From NCBI RefSeq assembly GCF_010015585.1, contig NW_022985078.1:500322-564321 (forward strand): a stretch of DNA of 64,000 nt. The letters are read 5' to 3'. The position numbers and the translations under genes were made by a program. How positions within the stretch are numbered: the stretch's first letter is position 1; each line of letters opens with the position of its first letter. This document shows positions 1 to 10,457 of this stretch, one piece after another. This DNA is from Eremomyces bilateralis CBS 781.70 (taxonomy: Eukaryota; Ascomycota; Dothideomycetes; Eremomycetales; Eremomycetaceae). Below the pieces are notes generated by a model, which saw only the letters and a list, made by a program, of their open reading frames with translations, was not told where the DNA came from and ran no database searches.

Positions 1-45
1 TAGAACACGTCTACTCCTCATGACCGGTTTGTGGTCTTCACTTAC

Positions 46-2438
46 CGTCAAGTTTTGATTGTTATAGGGCTCTGGATGGTTCTTGATGTACTCAGTCGTC
101 TCGAACCCCGGTGGGTCGCACGTCACCATCGTTTTCCCCTTTGGCTGATACCATCGAACATAATCAATCCGCATAATCGTAGGGAATTTCAATTTTGCCC
201 AGTCGATATTGACCCACGAATTGCTGATGCCAAGATTTAGGACGATGGACATGGGTTCCTCGCTCACGACTCGACTACCAACGTTGCCGTTGGGTCCGAT
301 TGCCCTTCCATCGACCTGGTACACCATTTCCTCACCGACAAACCAAGAGATTTTTCCCTTAGCACCGGTCCCAGGCGTGTACTCAAAGGCGTATTTTTGG
401 TAAGCTTGGCCGTCAAACCACCGCTTATTCAGTGACGTGGTGGTCGAGACCGCTTGCTGGAATGGGCCGCCAGTATAACTGTTCGTCAGAGAGACTGCAG
501 GGTTCGGACAAGCAGTAAATTCATAATCCGGATAGTACTGCAAGTCCATTAGAAATAATGATTGACAAAGGGACTTGGAGGACAAAGGACAAGCATACCC
601 ATATGTCGAAAGGGGCGACCTGATAAGATTGTGTAGCAACGGGAATACCCGACCAATCTGCGCTGGCTTCAATGATGTCAATTTCTGGAGCTCCACGACC
701 TCTTCCCGGAGTGGGGTGGTCCGCGCCGGGGCAAGTGCAAGCTGGAAGACGTTGACCGGGGAGACGGGAGGTTCCATCGGTCATGGACTGATTTGGTGTA
801 ATGCCCACATCGCTATCGCTCATCGTGTCAACGGCAATATAAGAAGGCATTCCAGGTTGCGACTCACCATTCGTCATACGTGTAGGGCCACATGCCTTCG
901 GTCGTCGCCAAGTAGCCCGGTCGTCCAAGATTGCCCATTGTCCATGCCCCGGGCCACAAGCCCATGACACCGGCTGGACCGGGCAAAGAAATTGAAACCT
1001 CGAACACTCCGCCCTTGAAACAAGCCTGATTCCAGGTGTTCAACATCCCAGAGCGGAATTTGAGGTTGTGGTTGTCGAACTGATCCAGCCGAAGTTCCAG
1101 CACCCCATCCCACGTAGTCACGGCGTCAGGATCATACCATTCCAGATCCTGCGTTGCCCCATACCAAAAATCGGGCGCGAAGAAGTAAGGATCATCGCCA
1201 GGATAAAAAGTGCGGTTATTATCGTTGAACTCGTCGCTGAATACGAGGATGAGATCGCTGCCATCGACGGATTTCCGCGTCTTCGCGTGCGAGGGCGTGT
1301 CGGGGTCAATTAGACCCCTCCGCATATATCTGAGAAGAGGATGGTGGCGGTCGTTGACCGTTGCCCATGGTTGCGGTTCAGGGACCTGGTCAGGCATTTC
1401 GTCAATTGGCGTGTCGTAGCTCCCGCTGAAGTGAACCACACTGGTATAGCTGAGGACGGGGAACACCACAAAAAGGAACAAGATTCCGGATATCATCATA
1501 ATCAGCCCAATGGTGGAGCAGATGTTTGCCCTGGAGAAGTGATCTCTCAATCTCGGTCTGAATCGAACATCGTCGTCCGGATATGGCATATGCATATCGT
1601 CGTCCGGCTCCTTCTCGTCGAGAAAGAGAGGAAAACTGTACATCCCTCTAACAGCGTACGGGGCAGACAATCGGTCGTCGAGCGGGAAGAACTTTTCCAT
1701 TTCGGGGTCAGTAGGCAACTTGGTGGTAGATGCTCCTGGTAATGCTGCTGTCCGGATCGACTCGTCGCTAGATAGAAGAGCGGAGGGAGCCGGGACGCCG
1801 GGGGTAGACAGGAAAGAGCTCCGGCGGCAGTCCGAGAACGGGTTGAAGTATCTCGAATAATCGGAACCCAGCTCGTGCAAGGTCATGGGTATCGGCCGCC
1901 GATCATTTGTCTGGTCAGACTGGCTTGACTCCAGCCCTCGTGATCTCCCTAGGCGTTTGTGAGTGAGAGTCTTTGGCCATGACGGGGTTTGAGTCCGACC
2001 AGGAGTGGAATGCCGAGAAGGATCTGCTAGTCCGGCAGTTGGTAGAAGGAAATAGTCTTGCTGTTCCTTTGAAATAGCCTTATCATGGCTCTCGTGGCTG
2101 TGTGTCGACCCAGTTGGGGACTGAGGATTGAGGGGGGACGAAACGAGTGGCACATAGTTCGCTCGAGTTGTAGGCGAATGCATGGAGGAAGGGGACGGCG
2201 CTTTTCTCAGCGTGCCTTTCGAATCCTTGCTTGACATACTTGGAGGAATACTCGGAGAATCGAGGCCATGAGGTGCAGGAGGAGATTTGTCGGATTGATG
2301 CACAGCGGTTGCTGCGGCTTGGGCAGCGAGGCCAGACGGCGATCGACCTGCTTGCTGTGGGATGTCATCGTCGCCAGGTGCGATGGAGTCCCCAGCGGAG
2401 GAAGTCCGCGACACGGTCTTACTCAAGGGTGCCGCCAT
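46..2438 (-). CDS. KRE6: Kre6/Skn1-type beta-1,6-glucan synthesis protein (partial, continues past left edge)
   Basis: Type II membrane protein of the Kre6/Skn1 group, needed for cell-wall beta-1,6-glucan and acting in the ER, Golgi or plasma membrane. Exons read 2438-868, 812-599 and 537-46; introns are 813-867 and 538-598, and a third donor (GTAAGT) lies at 45-40, so the C-terminus is outside the window. The ATG at 2438 is followed by about 300 residues of Ser/Pro-rich cytoplasmic tail, one membrane segment at about residues 306-330, then a GH16-like luminal domain. The glycosidase-type acidic motif EIDIIE sits at about residues 567-572. Splicing restores the conserved run through Cys524. 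Whether these proteins are hydrolases or transglycosylases is unsettled in the family. Identification is firm; KRE6 versus SKN1 cannot be separated here. Confidence 0.93.
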
Positions 2439-4744
2439 ACACGTTCCTTCCTCGTGCAGGAGGAACAGAAGCTCTGAGGCAACGGAATGGTGTCAAGAGC
2501 GAGGCAGACGAGGCAAGAGTTTTGATATGTCCATGACGTGTTATCAACAAGGCTGTGCTACTGGCGGACGCGTATACGTCGGAGTAGAAGAGTCGAAGCA
2601 AAGAATCTAGTTATTATATGGCTATTAGACGGAGCAGGACCTTCGGCGAACGGATCGAGGTCGTTACAGGGAAGGGTCGACTTGATGGGCAGAGCAGGCC
2701 TCACGGATACAAGCCGGTTTGGTGAAGGCACAACGAGGGTGTATTCGGTATTAGTGGGATACCGGGACGAGGAAAGGGTAAATGTAGTGGGATGTGAGAA
2801 ATGCAGTCGACCAGATGGGAACAAATCAGCCAGTGGCTAGAATAGGAAAACGAACGTGCAAGTTTGACGACAACAGAGAGCCTGCGAAACGGAGAAAGGA
2901 GAAGAAGTAGAAGAAGGAAAAGAAACAAATGAAAGGAAATGAGAGGAAGTCAGTTGGGAATTGTCATTGTAACTACTCCATGCTGAATCTAAGCTGTGGT
3001 GACATGCTTGGATGGCATGTTGAATGATGGACGGGAATATGAAAGTGGCACAAAAGAACTACAAAGTCGCGAGAAGTCTGGAAAGGTGAAGCATGAAGAG
3101 CTCCTAAGGTGGTAAGGCCTCATTCTTCCCTATTGTATGTAAATGCAAGCACGTATGTAATCACCACTGCCATCCTCCATAATAGAAGAATTACTCCCTG
3201 CAGACTGCAGACCTCACTCACTAATTACTCTGTACCAGAGGATTGACTTCTATAATATAGCAAGTACACGGAGGTACTACAGACAACAACAAAGAATCCA
3301 CGGAATTTTCAGCATATCTTCGCCAACAAACCTGCCGTGTCCTCTCAACAGAACCAATGCCGCTCCCCCGGCCCCTGATTGATTGGCTGTTGCAGGCTCG
3401 GGCTATCCTCCGATGCCCCTGCCCTGGACAACCTTCGCAACATCTCAGAAGTCAGAAGTCAGAACCCATCTCCCTTCTCAGAGTCAGGCCACATTGATGA
3501 GTTTATAGGAATATGGCCATATCCGGATGACATTTGCCGTTGGACAACCGGCGGCTCAACTCTAAACTCTCCCACGATGCCCACAGTACTGGTCCTGCCC
3601 ATTGTACGGTGACGAGGGTCCCATCACAGTGCCTCCTGCAGACCTGCACACGGTGCATAGTTACCTGCACACCTGCATAGCGAGTCCTAAAGTCCGGATC
3701 CAGGCGCGGATTTTCGGAACCATGCCCGCGTGCCGGTTGGCGCTGTCCTTATCCATCTTATATCCACCTATTTCCCCTATTTTGTGCCGCCATCGTGCGA
3801 CGAAATGCGCATCATAGTGTAACCCCGAACGAGGGCCCTTTTCAACATGTCCCAGTCGGTTGGGCTCTTTGTTGGACCGATCACGAGCGCGATACGGTCG
3901 CAGTGGTCGAAGCGGTCGAAGCGGCCCGGATCCCATCGTGATGTTTCATCCACGGTTCCACTTCAGTTCTCCCAGGGCTCAAGCAACCACTATCACTAAT
4001 CAATCAGACCCAATCTCTTTCGCCTCTTTAGCCTCTTCAGTGTTTTGACAACACAAAATAGTCTCTTTTTCAGCTGCGAACGGTGGGATGACGCCATCAT
4101 GGGAGGGCAGTGTTCAAAAACAGAAACAAACCACCATGACCGTAATCGTTCGCTAGGAATAGGCACTGGACGACCACCTGGTTAATGCTGCTGCGTCATA
4201 AACTCATGGTGAACTGATAAGGACACGAGACAGGGTTGCACACCAATGTTGTGGTTGTCTCTTAGTCTTGGGTGGTATTATTGACAGGAAAGGCCGGCAA
4301 TTTCACGGCCGATGGCCCACTGATCCCATGTCCACACTTCTCCTGAGTGCATGATCCTCCGTATGCTATTCCGCCCCGCTCTGAACTCTCAGCTCCGCCG
4401 CCCTACGGACAGCCCATGCAAACTCTCCGAATGACGGAATGAAACTCCGAATCTTGAAGTCCTTGGATGCAAGGTCCGCAACCACACCCCTGGTACGACG
4501 TCGAGGCGTGCGACGTGCTTAAACGGGATCATCTGCCACTCTGCATCCACCTTATGTATATCCATTCCCGTCTAGCCACCTGTTGCAATCACTGCTTGAT
4601 GGGATGAGGTACCAAGTGCGATTGAGGGAAGTCATATGCAGTCTTCCCCCGGACTGCACTCATCAGCCCATTTTCGGGAGGCTGTGAGCACTCCCGACCG
4701 CGAATGGCATATGCAGTCTTCTCTCGGACTGCATTCATCAGCCC
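2439..4744. other. Gene-free interval upstream of the KRE6-like gene
   Basis: No reading frame here looks like a protein. It holds the KRE6-like promoter and probable 5' leader, a pyrimidine-rich tract, a short run of 9-10 bp direct repeats of the type GGTCGAAGC around 3896-3930, and the duplicated tail of the next gene at 4633-4707. Several ORFs of 60-90 codons exist, but they overlap on both strands and lack recognisable domains. Confidence 0.6.
2891..2949 (-). promoter_or_regulatory. CT-rich promoter tract upstream of the KRE6-like gene
   Basis: Almost pure purine on the plus strand, hence a pyrimidine-rich tract on the coding strand, about 450-510 bp before the start codon. Such CT tracts are common near transcription starts of strongly expressed filamentous-fungal genes. 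The role here is inferred from position and composition only. Confidence 0.4.
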
Positions 4745-4790
4745 TCAGCCCATTTTTGGGAGGTCGTGGGCTATCTCGACCGTGAACAAA
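4633..4790. repeat. Tandem duplication of the end of the thiamine pyrophosphokinase gene (period about 75 bp)
   Basis: Two diverged copies, about 4633-4707 and 4708-4790. Each carries a 7-bp perfect inverted repeat, TGCAGTC and GACTGCA, separated by 8 nt (4637-4658 and 4712-4733). The inner copy encodes the last codons and stop of the neighbouring gene; the outer copy lies beyond the stop and still shows the same Pro-Lys-Met-Gly-stop reading. Confidence 0.75.
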
Positions 4791-5583
4791 ACCATCTTGT
4801 CTGTTGTGACACACACGGTGTCTTGGACAATATGGTTGCTTGTACTTACCCGTCCGCCCATGGACGTAAACCAGTTGTTCACATCCCATTCGAACCCTTG
4901 GGTGGTGATGGTTGCGGGACCGTAGATAGGCAAGACCCCCGCCTGGTGAGTGAAGTAGCCCTGTGAGAATTTGGTCTCGATAATGTTCTCTCCTGGCAGA
5001 AGCAAGAATGAGATGCTCGACTCCGAGATCAACCACAGCCGCGTCTGAGGGTCGTGATGGTGCTCACGAAGGATCTCGTGTAGCAGGCCGATCCCTTGGT
5101 CGATCCGTCCACCGATACCACCAAAAACCATGATATCTGTAGTAGCTTGATAAGTGCTAGATTTCAATGATCGCATAGCCTTGCCAAAATCCGTGCTTTC
5201 TTGGTCGTCAACGAAAGTGACCTGAACCTGCTCCCGTGCGTAGTAAGACTTGACGTCATCCCGAATGGAGTCTAAGTCGCCCACAATCTCGTCCGGTAAC
5301 TGCTCGTTGCGTCAGTGAGGTCAACAGTGGACAGAATGCGGCTCACATATGTCCTCCGCGTCTCCGACTGGTCCGGAGCGAAGGCATCAAACAATCGATT
5401 GGCGGCTCCATCAGCACAGACGCGTGCTAGGCTGTTCTCCCAAAGTTGGAAGAGAAGATCTGGCCGATAGATCGGCTGGTTTAGCAGCAACAGCTTAACT
5501 CCAGATGGTCTTGTGGCTCCCGATCCCTTGGCATCTCCGAGATGGATTGTGGGATGGAAGACTCGACGCATGTTTCTCGACAT
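4745..5583 (-). CDS. THI80: Thiamine pyrophosphokinase
   Basis: Transfers pyrophosphate from ATP to thiamine, making the cofactor thiamine diphosphate in the cytosol. Two exons, 5583-5347 and 5299-4745, with a 47-bp intron; product 263 residues. Family landmarks are visible: CADGAAN at about 56-62, GDLDS at about 86-90 created directly after the splice, DQESTDF at about 111-117, GGRIDQ, and the substrate-pocket motif STSNH near the end. The ATG at 5583 is chosen because the longer frame begins with a non-ATG codon. A perfect-looking GTAAGT donor at 4848-4843 falls inside the STSNH codons, but continuing the frame preserves the motif, so it is read as coding. The 3' end sits in a tandem duplication. 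No thiamine riboswitch was seen. Confidence 0.93.
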
Positions 5584-7496
5584 GCGAACGGGGACAAGAC
5601 CCTGTTGGCAGCACACGGAACCCCTAGAACCCCTAGCTCTTTCTAATAAATATGCACTCAGCCATTACACCCGCTGGTCTAAGGAAATAAGAGAAATAGT
5701 TAAATTCGAAGCAATATCCTACTGGCTTCGTGACAAACTTGTAGCACCAGACGATGAGACTTATCAATAATCGGCGACTTCGGTGGGAGTGGGTGGGCAC
5801 GTGCTGTGGCGCTGGAGAGTGGAGCGTGCTGAGCCGTGCTCCAGCCATTGAGATCCTCTGATCCTCAGCTCGCTCCTCGAGTCAATTCCGGTCAATTCCT
5901 ACCAATTCCTGTCAATTCCTGTCAATTCCTGTCAATTCCTGTCAATTCCTGTCAATTTCTGTCAATTTCTGTCAATTTCTGTCAATTCAACATCAATACT
6001 CTGTACGCGCACAACAATACTTAACTTGCCGCTATTGAATCCCTTATAAAATGGGTGTGAGAGATGCTATGACGCCCTAGATACACCGTGATGACATCGT
6101 GGTTCTCCTTTCTTGTATGCTAACGAATCTCCAGTAAACAATACTAGCCTAGTCGACGCGCTCTGTTATGAGTCTCTTTCCACGCCAGTACGGAATATAC
6201 CTCTAATACCTCGCGGTTCACAAAGATCGGAGGTGGACCGCTTTGCAGGATCGTCACCGTGAACACCCACACCATCTGAACCTATTCCCACGTCAGCAAG
6301 AGCGAGGAATGTCGCTGGTGTCCTTGAATGGTCGCATTTGTACAACCTGTCCGTGACAGCTCGCAGCACCCTCCCCTTTCATTGCACCAGCTCGGGCACC
6401 CACATCATGCAAGTGCTGCAACAGCATTTCCCGCCGATCAGCCTTTTTCTGGCCGTGACATTTCACAGGTGCTGAAGCCGTTTTCATCCAAGCGATTTCG
6501 AGGCCAACGCACCCTTCACTCGTTCGCTTTGCGTTGTGATGATGTTCATCGGTCACACGGCCCAATTCCAGCCTCCACCAGAGACCAAAAACATGGCCTT
6601 TGTGACCCGTTCTGGTACAGTTCTAGAAGTATACCGGAAGAAGACGTTGTCCACTCAGCTGAGAGCTTGCCGCATTGGACGTCTAGCCGAACTTGGCATT
6701 ATTGAATCTACCTATCTCATACCTCCATCAAGGTGGCTATACCCGGCTATTTCGAGGTGGGCGTACTTTCCTATGCTTAAGATGGTTGTTATTGCCTTCT
6801 TCATGCCATTCAATCGATTCATTATTCTCGTCTGAAAGTCACAGTAGTGCGCGCTATTGGTTCTACACAGGTGCCTGACCCCGTTCATTCGCTGGTTGGG
6901 TTTCTCCTCCCGTATCACACGCTCCTCTTTGCCCCATCAATGCCCAACATCTAGTTGAATCATACTGATACTAACGATCCGAGGGGCGGTAACCCCACAT
7001 CAGCGAGCCAGTTGGTGAACCCTTTTGCTAGACGCCTAACCAGAGTTGTTCCTCTTACGGTATGGGCTGGCTCGTATTAGCACACAGGTTTAGGGGGGCA
7101 AGGTCGCATTTAAGCGTGCATGGTCCATTCCAAGGCTGAGAGCCCCATCACGCGGCTTCTTTCATTACTCAATTTCCTACCACGCACTGGTGTCTGTCGG
7201 GGGTGCCGCTTTTGGCCGCTGATGATATATCTGGGGTCTCAAATTGGTAGTCACTGTATTGTATTTGTTTTAACCGCAATGCTAACTGTATGACCTGACC
7301 GGAAAACAACTTTCCTTGGAATCCCAACCTTCTCTATGCCGCTTGATATCATCATATATTACCCTTGCACTTGCCTTAATTCTCCTATTTATTGTGTTAA
7401 ATCCAGCTCCTCCTAGTTTGATTCAGGCTATTCATTGATCTCTCTCCTTCAACCAGCCCATACTCCGCTACGGACTGCCAGCTCTAACCCCGAAAC
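5584..7496. other. Gene-free interval with minisatellite
   Basis: Apart from the 10-bp minisatellite, nothing here could be assigned. Frames around 6166-6918 reach 60-125 codons on both strands but have no recognisable domain, unclear starts and mutual overlap. The last few hundred bases are probably the promoter of the Zn2Cys6 gene starting at 7497. Confidence 0.55.
5881..5988 (+). repeat. Minisatellite, 10-bp unit, about 11 copies
   Basis: Units of the form GTCAATTCCT repeat with an exact 10-bp period. The last few copies share one substitution (TTTCT for TTCCT), and the first two are slightly diverged. This gradient suggests local slippage or unequal exchange. It lies about 300 bp upstream of the thiamine pyrophosphokinase start codon. 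Confidence 0.95.
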
Positions 7497-8252
7497 ATGT
7501 CTTCACCGAGTCGGCCCATCGCATGCACGGCATGCTCTCGCGCCAAAACCAAATGCGACAAACTAGTCAGTGGACATGGCCCGGGTCATCAAGCATCGAC
7601 TGACGGGCAACAGATCCCCACGTGCTCGCGTTGCAAGGCGCGCCGAATGGTCTGCGAACCGCGGACTGCCGGCCCTCACAACGCTAGCAGTCACTCCTCT
7701 CGGAGTTCCTCAAATCCACTCGATGCTTCGATGCAGCGCCAGATGACATCCTTCTACCAGAACCAGGGGGCCGAGCCCGTGGCCGGACGCACTCTGTCTT
7801 CGCAGTCGAGACACTATGGAAACGCTGCATCAAATCCCACATGGCCATCGTCCGCTCATCCCCTCGAAGCCTGCCGCATGCCTAGCTATTACGATTCAAC
7901 CGCCTCGGAAGGCCCTTACCTAGATATGGATATGGACCTGGACTCCGGCCTCGACCTAGACTGCAACGATGACTTCGCCAGATCATTCTCATCCCCATCT
8001 CCTCAGGGCCAAATGACAGGATACCTGCCCGCAACGGGATACACTACAACAACAAGCGCGAATGGATACAATATAAATTCCCACTGCGGACCGGGAGACG
8101 CCTACGCAGGATATGTGCAAACTGGCACGGACGCTGGGAGTGGTTACGGAACTTCAAACGGAGCCTCTGGATATGCGAACGCAAGTCCAGCGTTCGAGCA
8201 TTCGAAATCTAACAGTTATCCCTATATGCAGACCAAGGGTAGCTACCAATGA
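7497..8252 (+). CDS. Small Zn2Cys6 DNA-binding protein
   Basis: Probable nuclear transcription regulator. The N-terminus carries a fungal binuclear zinc cluster. If read unspliced, the third and fourth cysteines are 22 residues apart; removal of a 48-bp in-frame intron (7566-7613, GTCAGT donor, CTGAC branch-like box, CAG acceptor) gives C-x2-C-x6-C-x6-C-x2-C-x6-C, the canonical spacing, and a 235-residue protein. The rest is low complexity, with an acidic Asp/Leu run about two fifths along (possible activation segment) and Gly/Tyr/Ser-rich C-terminus. No fungal-specific middle homology domain is present, so it is shorter than typical family members. ATG at 7497. Target genes unknown. Confidence 0.82.
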   Translation: MSSPSRPIACTACSRAKTKCDKLVSGHGPGHQASTDGQQIPTCSRCKARRMVCEPRTAGPHNASSHSSRSSSNPLDASMQRQMTSFYQNQGAEPVAGRTLSSQSRHYGNAASNPTWPSSAHPLEACRMPSYYDSTASEGPYLDMDMDLDSGLDLDCNDDFARSFSSPSPQGQMTGYLPATGYTTTTSANGYNINSHCGPGDAYAGYVQTGTDAGSGYGTSNGASGYANASPAFEHSKSNSYPYMQTKGSYQ

Positions 8253-9196
8253 CGGAATGATGTTATTTGCCCGATTGAAAGCGGTTTGATTTGATCTCAT
8301 TTCTTTGGTTACTCCAGACTGGGCTGACTCGCTCTTGTATGATGAGATGCACTACCTCTCTGTCGCATAAATTGGGGGACGGCTATGTCCATATATCCTT
8401 TCGGGGGTTGACTTTCACTTCCGCACACGATTTCTGATTCCTAGCGGTCTTGCTTTTAATTAGAGGATATCTCCTCGGTTTCAACTACTACGTACTTTAC
8501 CTCGTACATAGACTGCTTTTAATGCAACGAGATGACGATCCATTCTAATCGATGCTTCGTGGATTGCAGTGCTGCACTATTCATTAACCAGTATCCAGTT
8601 TGGCTGGGCGATCGCACATTGCTGCCTTTTTAACTTTCAAGCTGGCATTCTCGGGACTAACAATTCTTCGGAGTTGGAAGATATTATGATCCAAGAGCAA
8701 GTTGCCCAATACATCAAAATGAAAATATGATATTCCTCTCAAACTCTTCTTTCGACTCGTGTTGACACCATAATTTCGCGTTTCCCTTCCTTTGTTGAGC
8801 CTTATGGTATCACTTAGGGACCGAACTCCAAAGTAAGCTTCAAAGAACTTTGATTGGGCAATGGTGTTGGTCAAATGCGTTGATCGAATCTTACGCATCA
8901 ACAAATTTAACATCCCCATGCACTGTTCCGGAGGCGGGGGATCGACTCACGTCGGGCCTTTCGGCACAGAATACGGTAAAGTCGATAATAGGACCTTACT
9001 TCTCAGATACCATTCATAGTATTCTCCCAGTGACAGCCTGCCTAATTAACAGCAGTCCAGCACATATTGCCCTTGGGTGTTCCGCAAAACAGAATCTCTA
9101 CAGCGACTACCCGTACCAACAAAGGAACACGAGCTTCCTATTCCAACCACGCTACTCAACCCGACCCCGTCAATATACGTCACGTCACCGTCAGAT
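8253..9196. other. Interval between Zn2Cys6 gene and flavin-reductase-like gene
   Basis: 3' flank of one gene and promoter of the next. A 111-codon minus-strand frame at 8584-8919 was considered but has no recognisable domain or supporting context. Nothing else is seen. Confidence 0.5.
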
Positions 9197-10220
9197 ATGG
9201 GTGGCACCAATGAAAACCAGGAAAACAAAGTCGATGTGGAATCCACGGTGAAGAGAAACCCACATCCAGACTTCAAGACTGTGGAGTCGTCAAGACCGCT
9301 ATGGTCAGAAGCAACCTTCAAGTACACTCGAACTCCAAATCCTGACTGGAAGGTTGGGCAAGGAGCCAATGATGGCGGGGAGGGCTTGAAGAAAGGACAT
9401 GTCGAAATAGACCCCTATGAGCCGGGACGACCAGCTGTGTTCAATTATAAACTTTTGATCAGTGCCATCGTCCCACGGCCCATTGGATTCTGCTCAACGG
9501 TCTCGAAAGACGGTGAGTAGCCTTGAGTATCTCATTTGATCCTTCACAAAGCCTCTGGCAGTGATCCTCACAAGATGACTAAAGCATATCAGGGACAAGT
9601 CCGAATCTGGCGCCGTTTAGTTTCTTCAATGTCATCAACCATGATCCGCCCCTGTTCGTTTTTGGATTTTCAGGAGGCTTCGATCGGGCTAAAGACAGCT
9701 GTCGCAACTTAGTCGATACTGGAGAATGTATGCTACCTCCCTGGGTTGTGTCAGTCTCGGTGCCGCTGATAACCTCTACTCAGGCTGCATCAACATCATC
9801 TCGGAACATTACATCGAAGCCGCGAACTTCACTTCTATCAACACTCCACACGGCATCTCGGAATGGGGAGTCGCCGGCTTACACCCTGCCCCTTGCTCCG
9901 AGGTGAAACCATCCCGGGTCAAAGAAGCCATATTCTCCATTGAGGCGAAGTTGGTGGAGACGAAGGAGTTTGAAAGTAGATCTATGCCTGGAAAGAAGAG
10001 CGGAGTACTAGCCATCGTCGAAGGTATCAGGTTCCATGCGCGCCAGGACGCCATCAATGAGGACAAGAATATGATCGATCCGGCGATTTTGAGGCCGATG
10101 GGTCGACTGGGAGGAATCGGTTATTCGAGGGTTACGGAAGGAATCGAGCTTCCCAGACCCGACTTCACTGAGGTTTCAAAGAATGGTAACGCGGGGGAGT
10201 TCATCAAGCCGAAAGCCTAA
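9197..10220 (+). CDS. Flavin-reductase-like FMN-binding split-barrel protein
   Basis: Member of the conserved flavoprotein family (flavin reductase-like domain, DIM6/NTAB group) that binds FMN; substrate unknown. Three exons: 9197-9512, 9593-9727 and 9784-10220; introns of 80 and 56 bp with GTGAGT/CAG and GTATGC/CAG ends; 295 residues. Typical stretches are the block leading to PRPIGFCSTVS, the SPNLAPFSFFN segment after the first splice, and NIISEHYIEAANFTS after the second. The start is the ATG at 9197; the frame is open to 9077, but that upstream codon is GTG. It ends convergently with the Zn2Cys6 regulator at 10458, leaving a 237-bp gap. Family call firm, biochemical role unknown. Confidence 0.88.
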
Positions 10221-10457
10221 GGATAATAGACGGACAATAGAGCGGAAGGCCTTTCACCGGCTTAACCTGAGCTAAAATATCGACACCACAGAACCCTAGA
10301 GGGCTCCACACCATACCCGTGAAGGATGATATAGACCGTATAGACCCAAACCCGCCCATTGCTGTCTCGATATTCATAGATATTCGTTCATGATCGTCAT
10401 GTTCCCCTAAATTGAAAGACCGTAAATCTGTCCAGTCCACCAAATCCCGGACACTTC

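Noticed and set aside
4843-4848. GTAAGT donor-like site in thiamine pyrophosphokinase
   Set aside because: Reading through keeps the conserved STSNH motif and a family-like ending, so no intron is needed.
4745-5616. Thiamine riboswitch near the thiamine pyrophosphokinase gene
   Set aside because: The conserved riboswitch core was not found in the intron or upstream region.
8584-8919. 111-codon minus-strand ORF
   Set aside because: No recognisable domain and no supporting context or splice partner.
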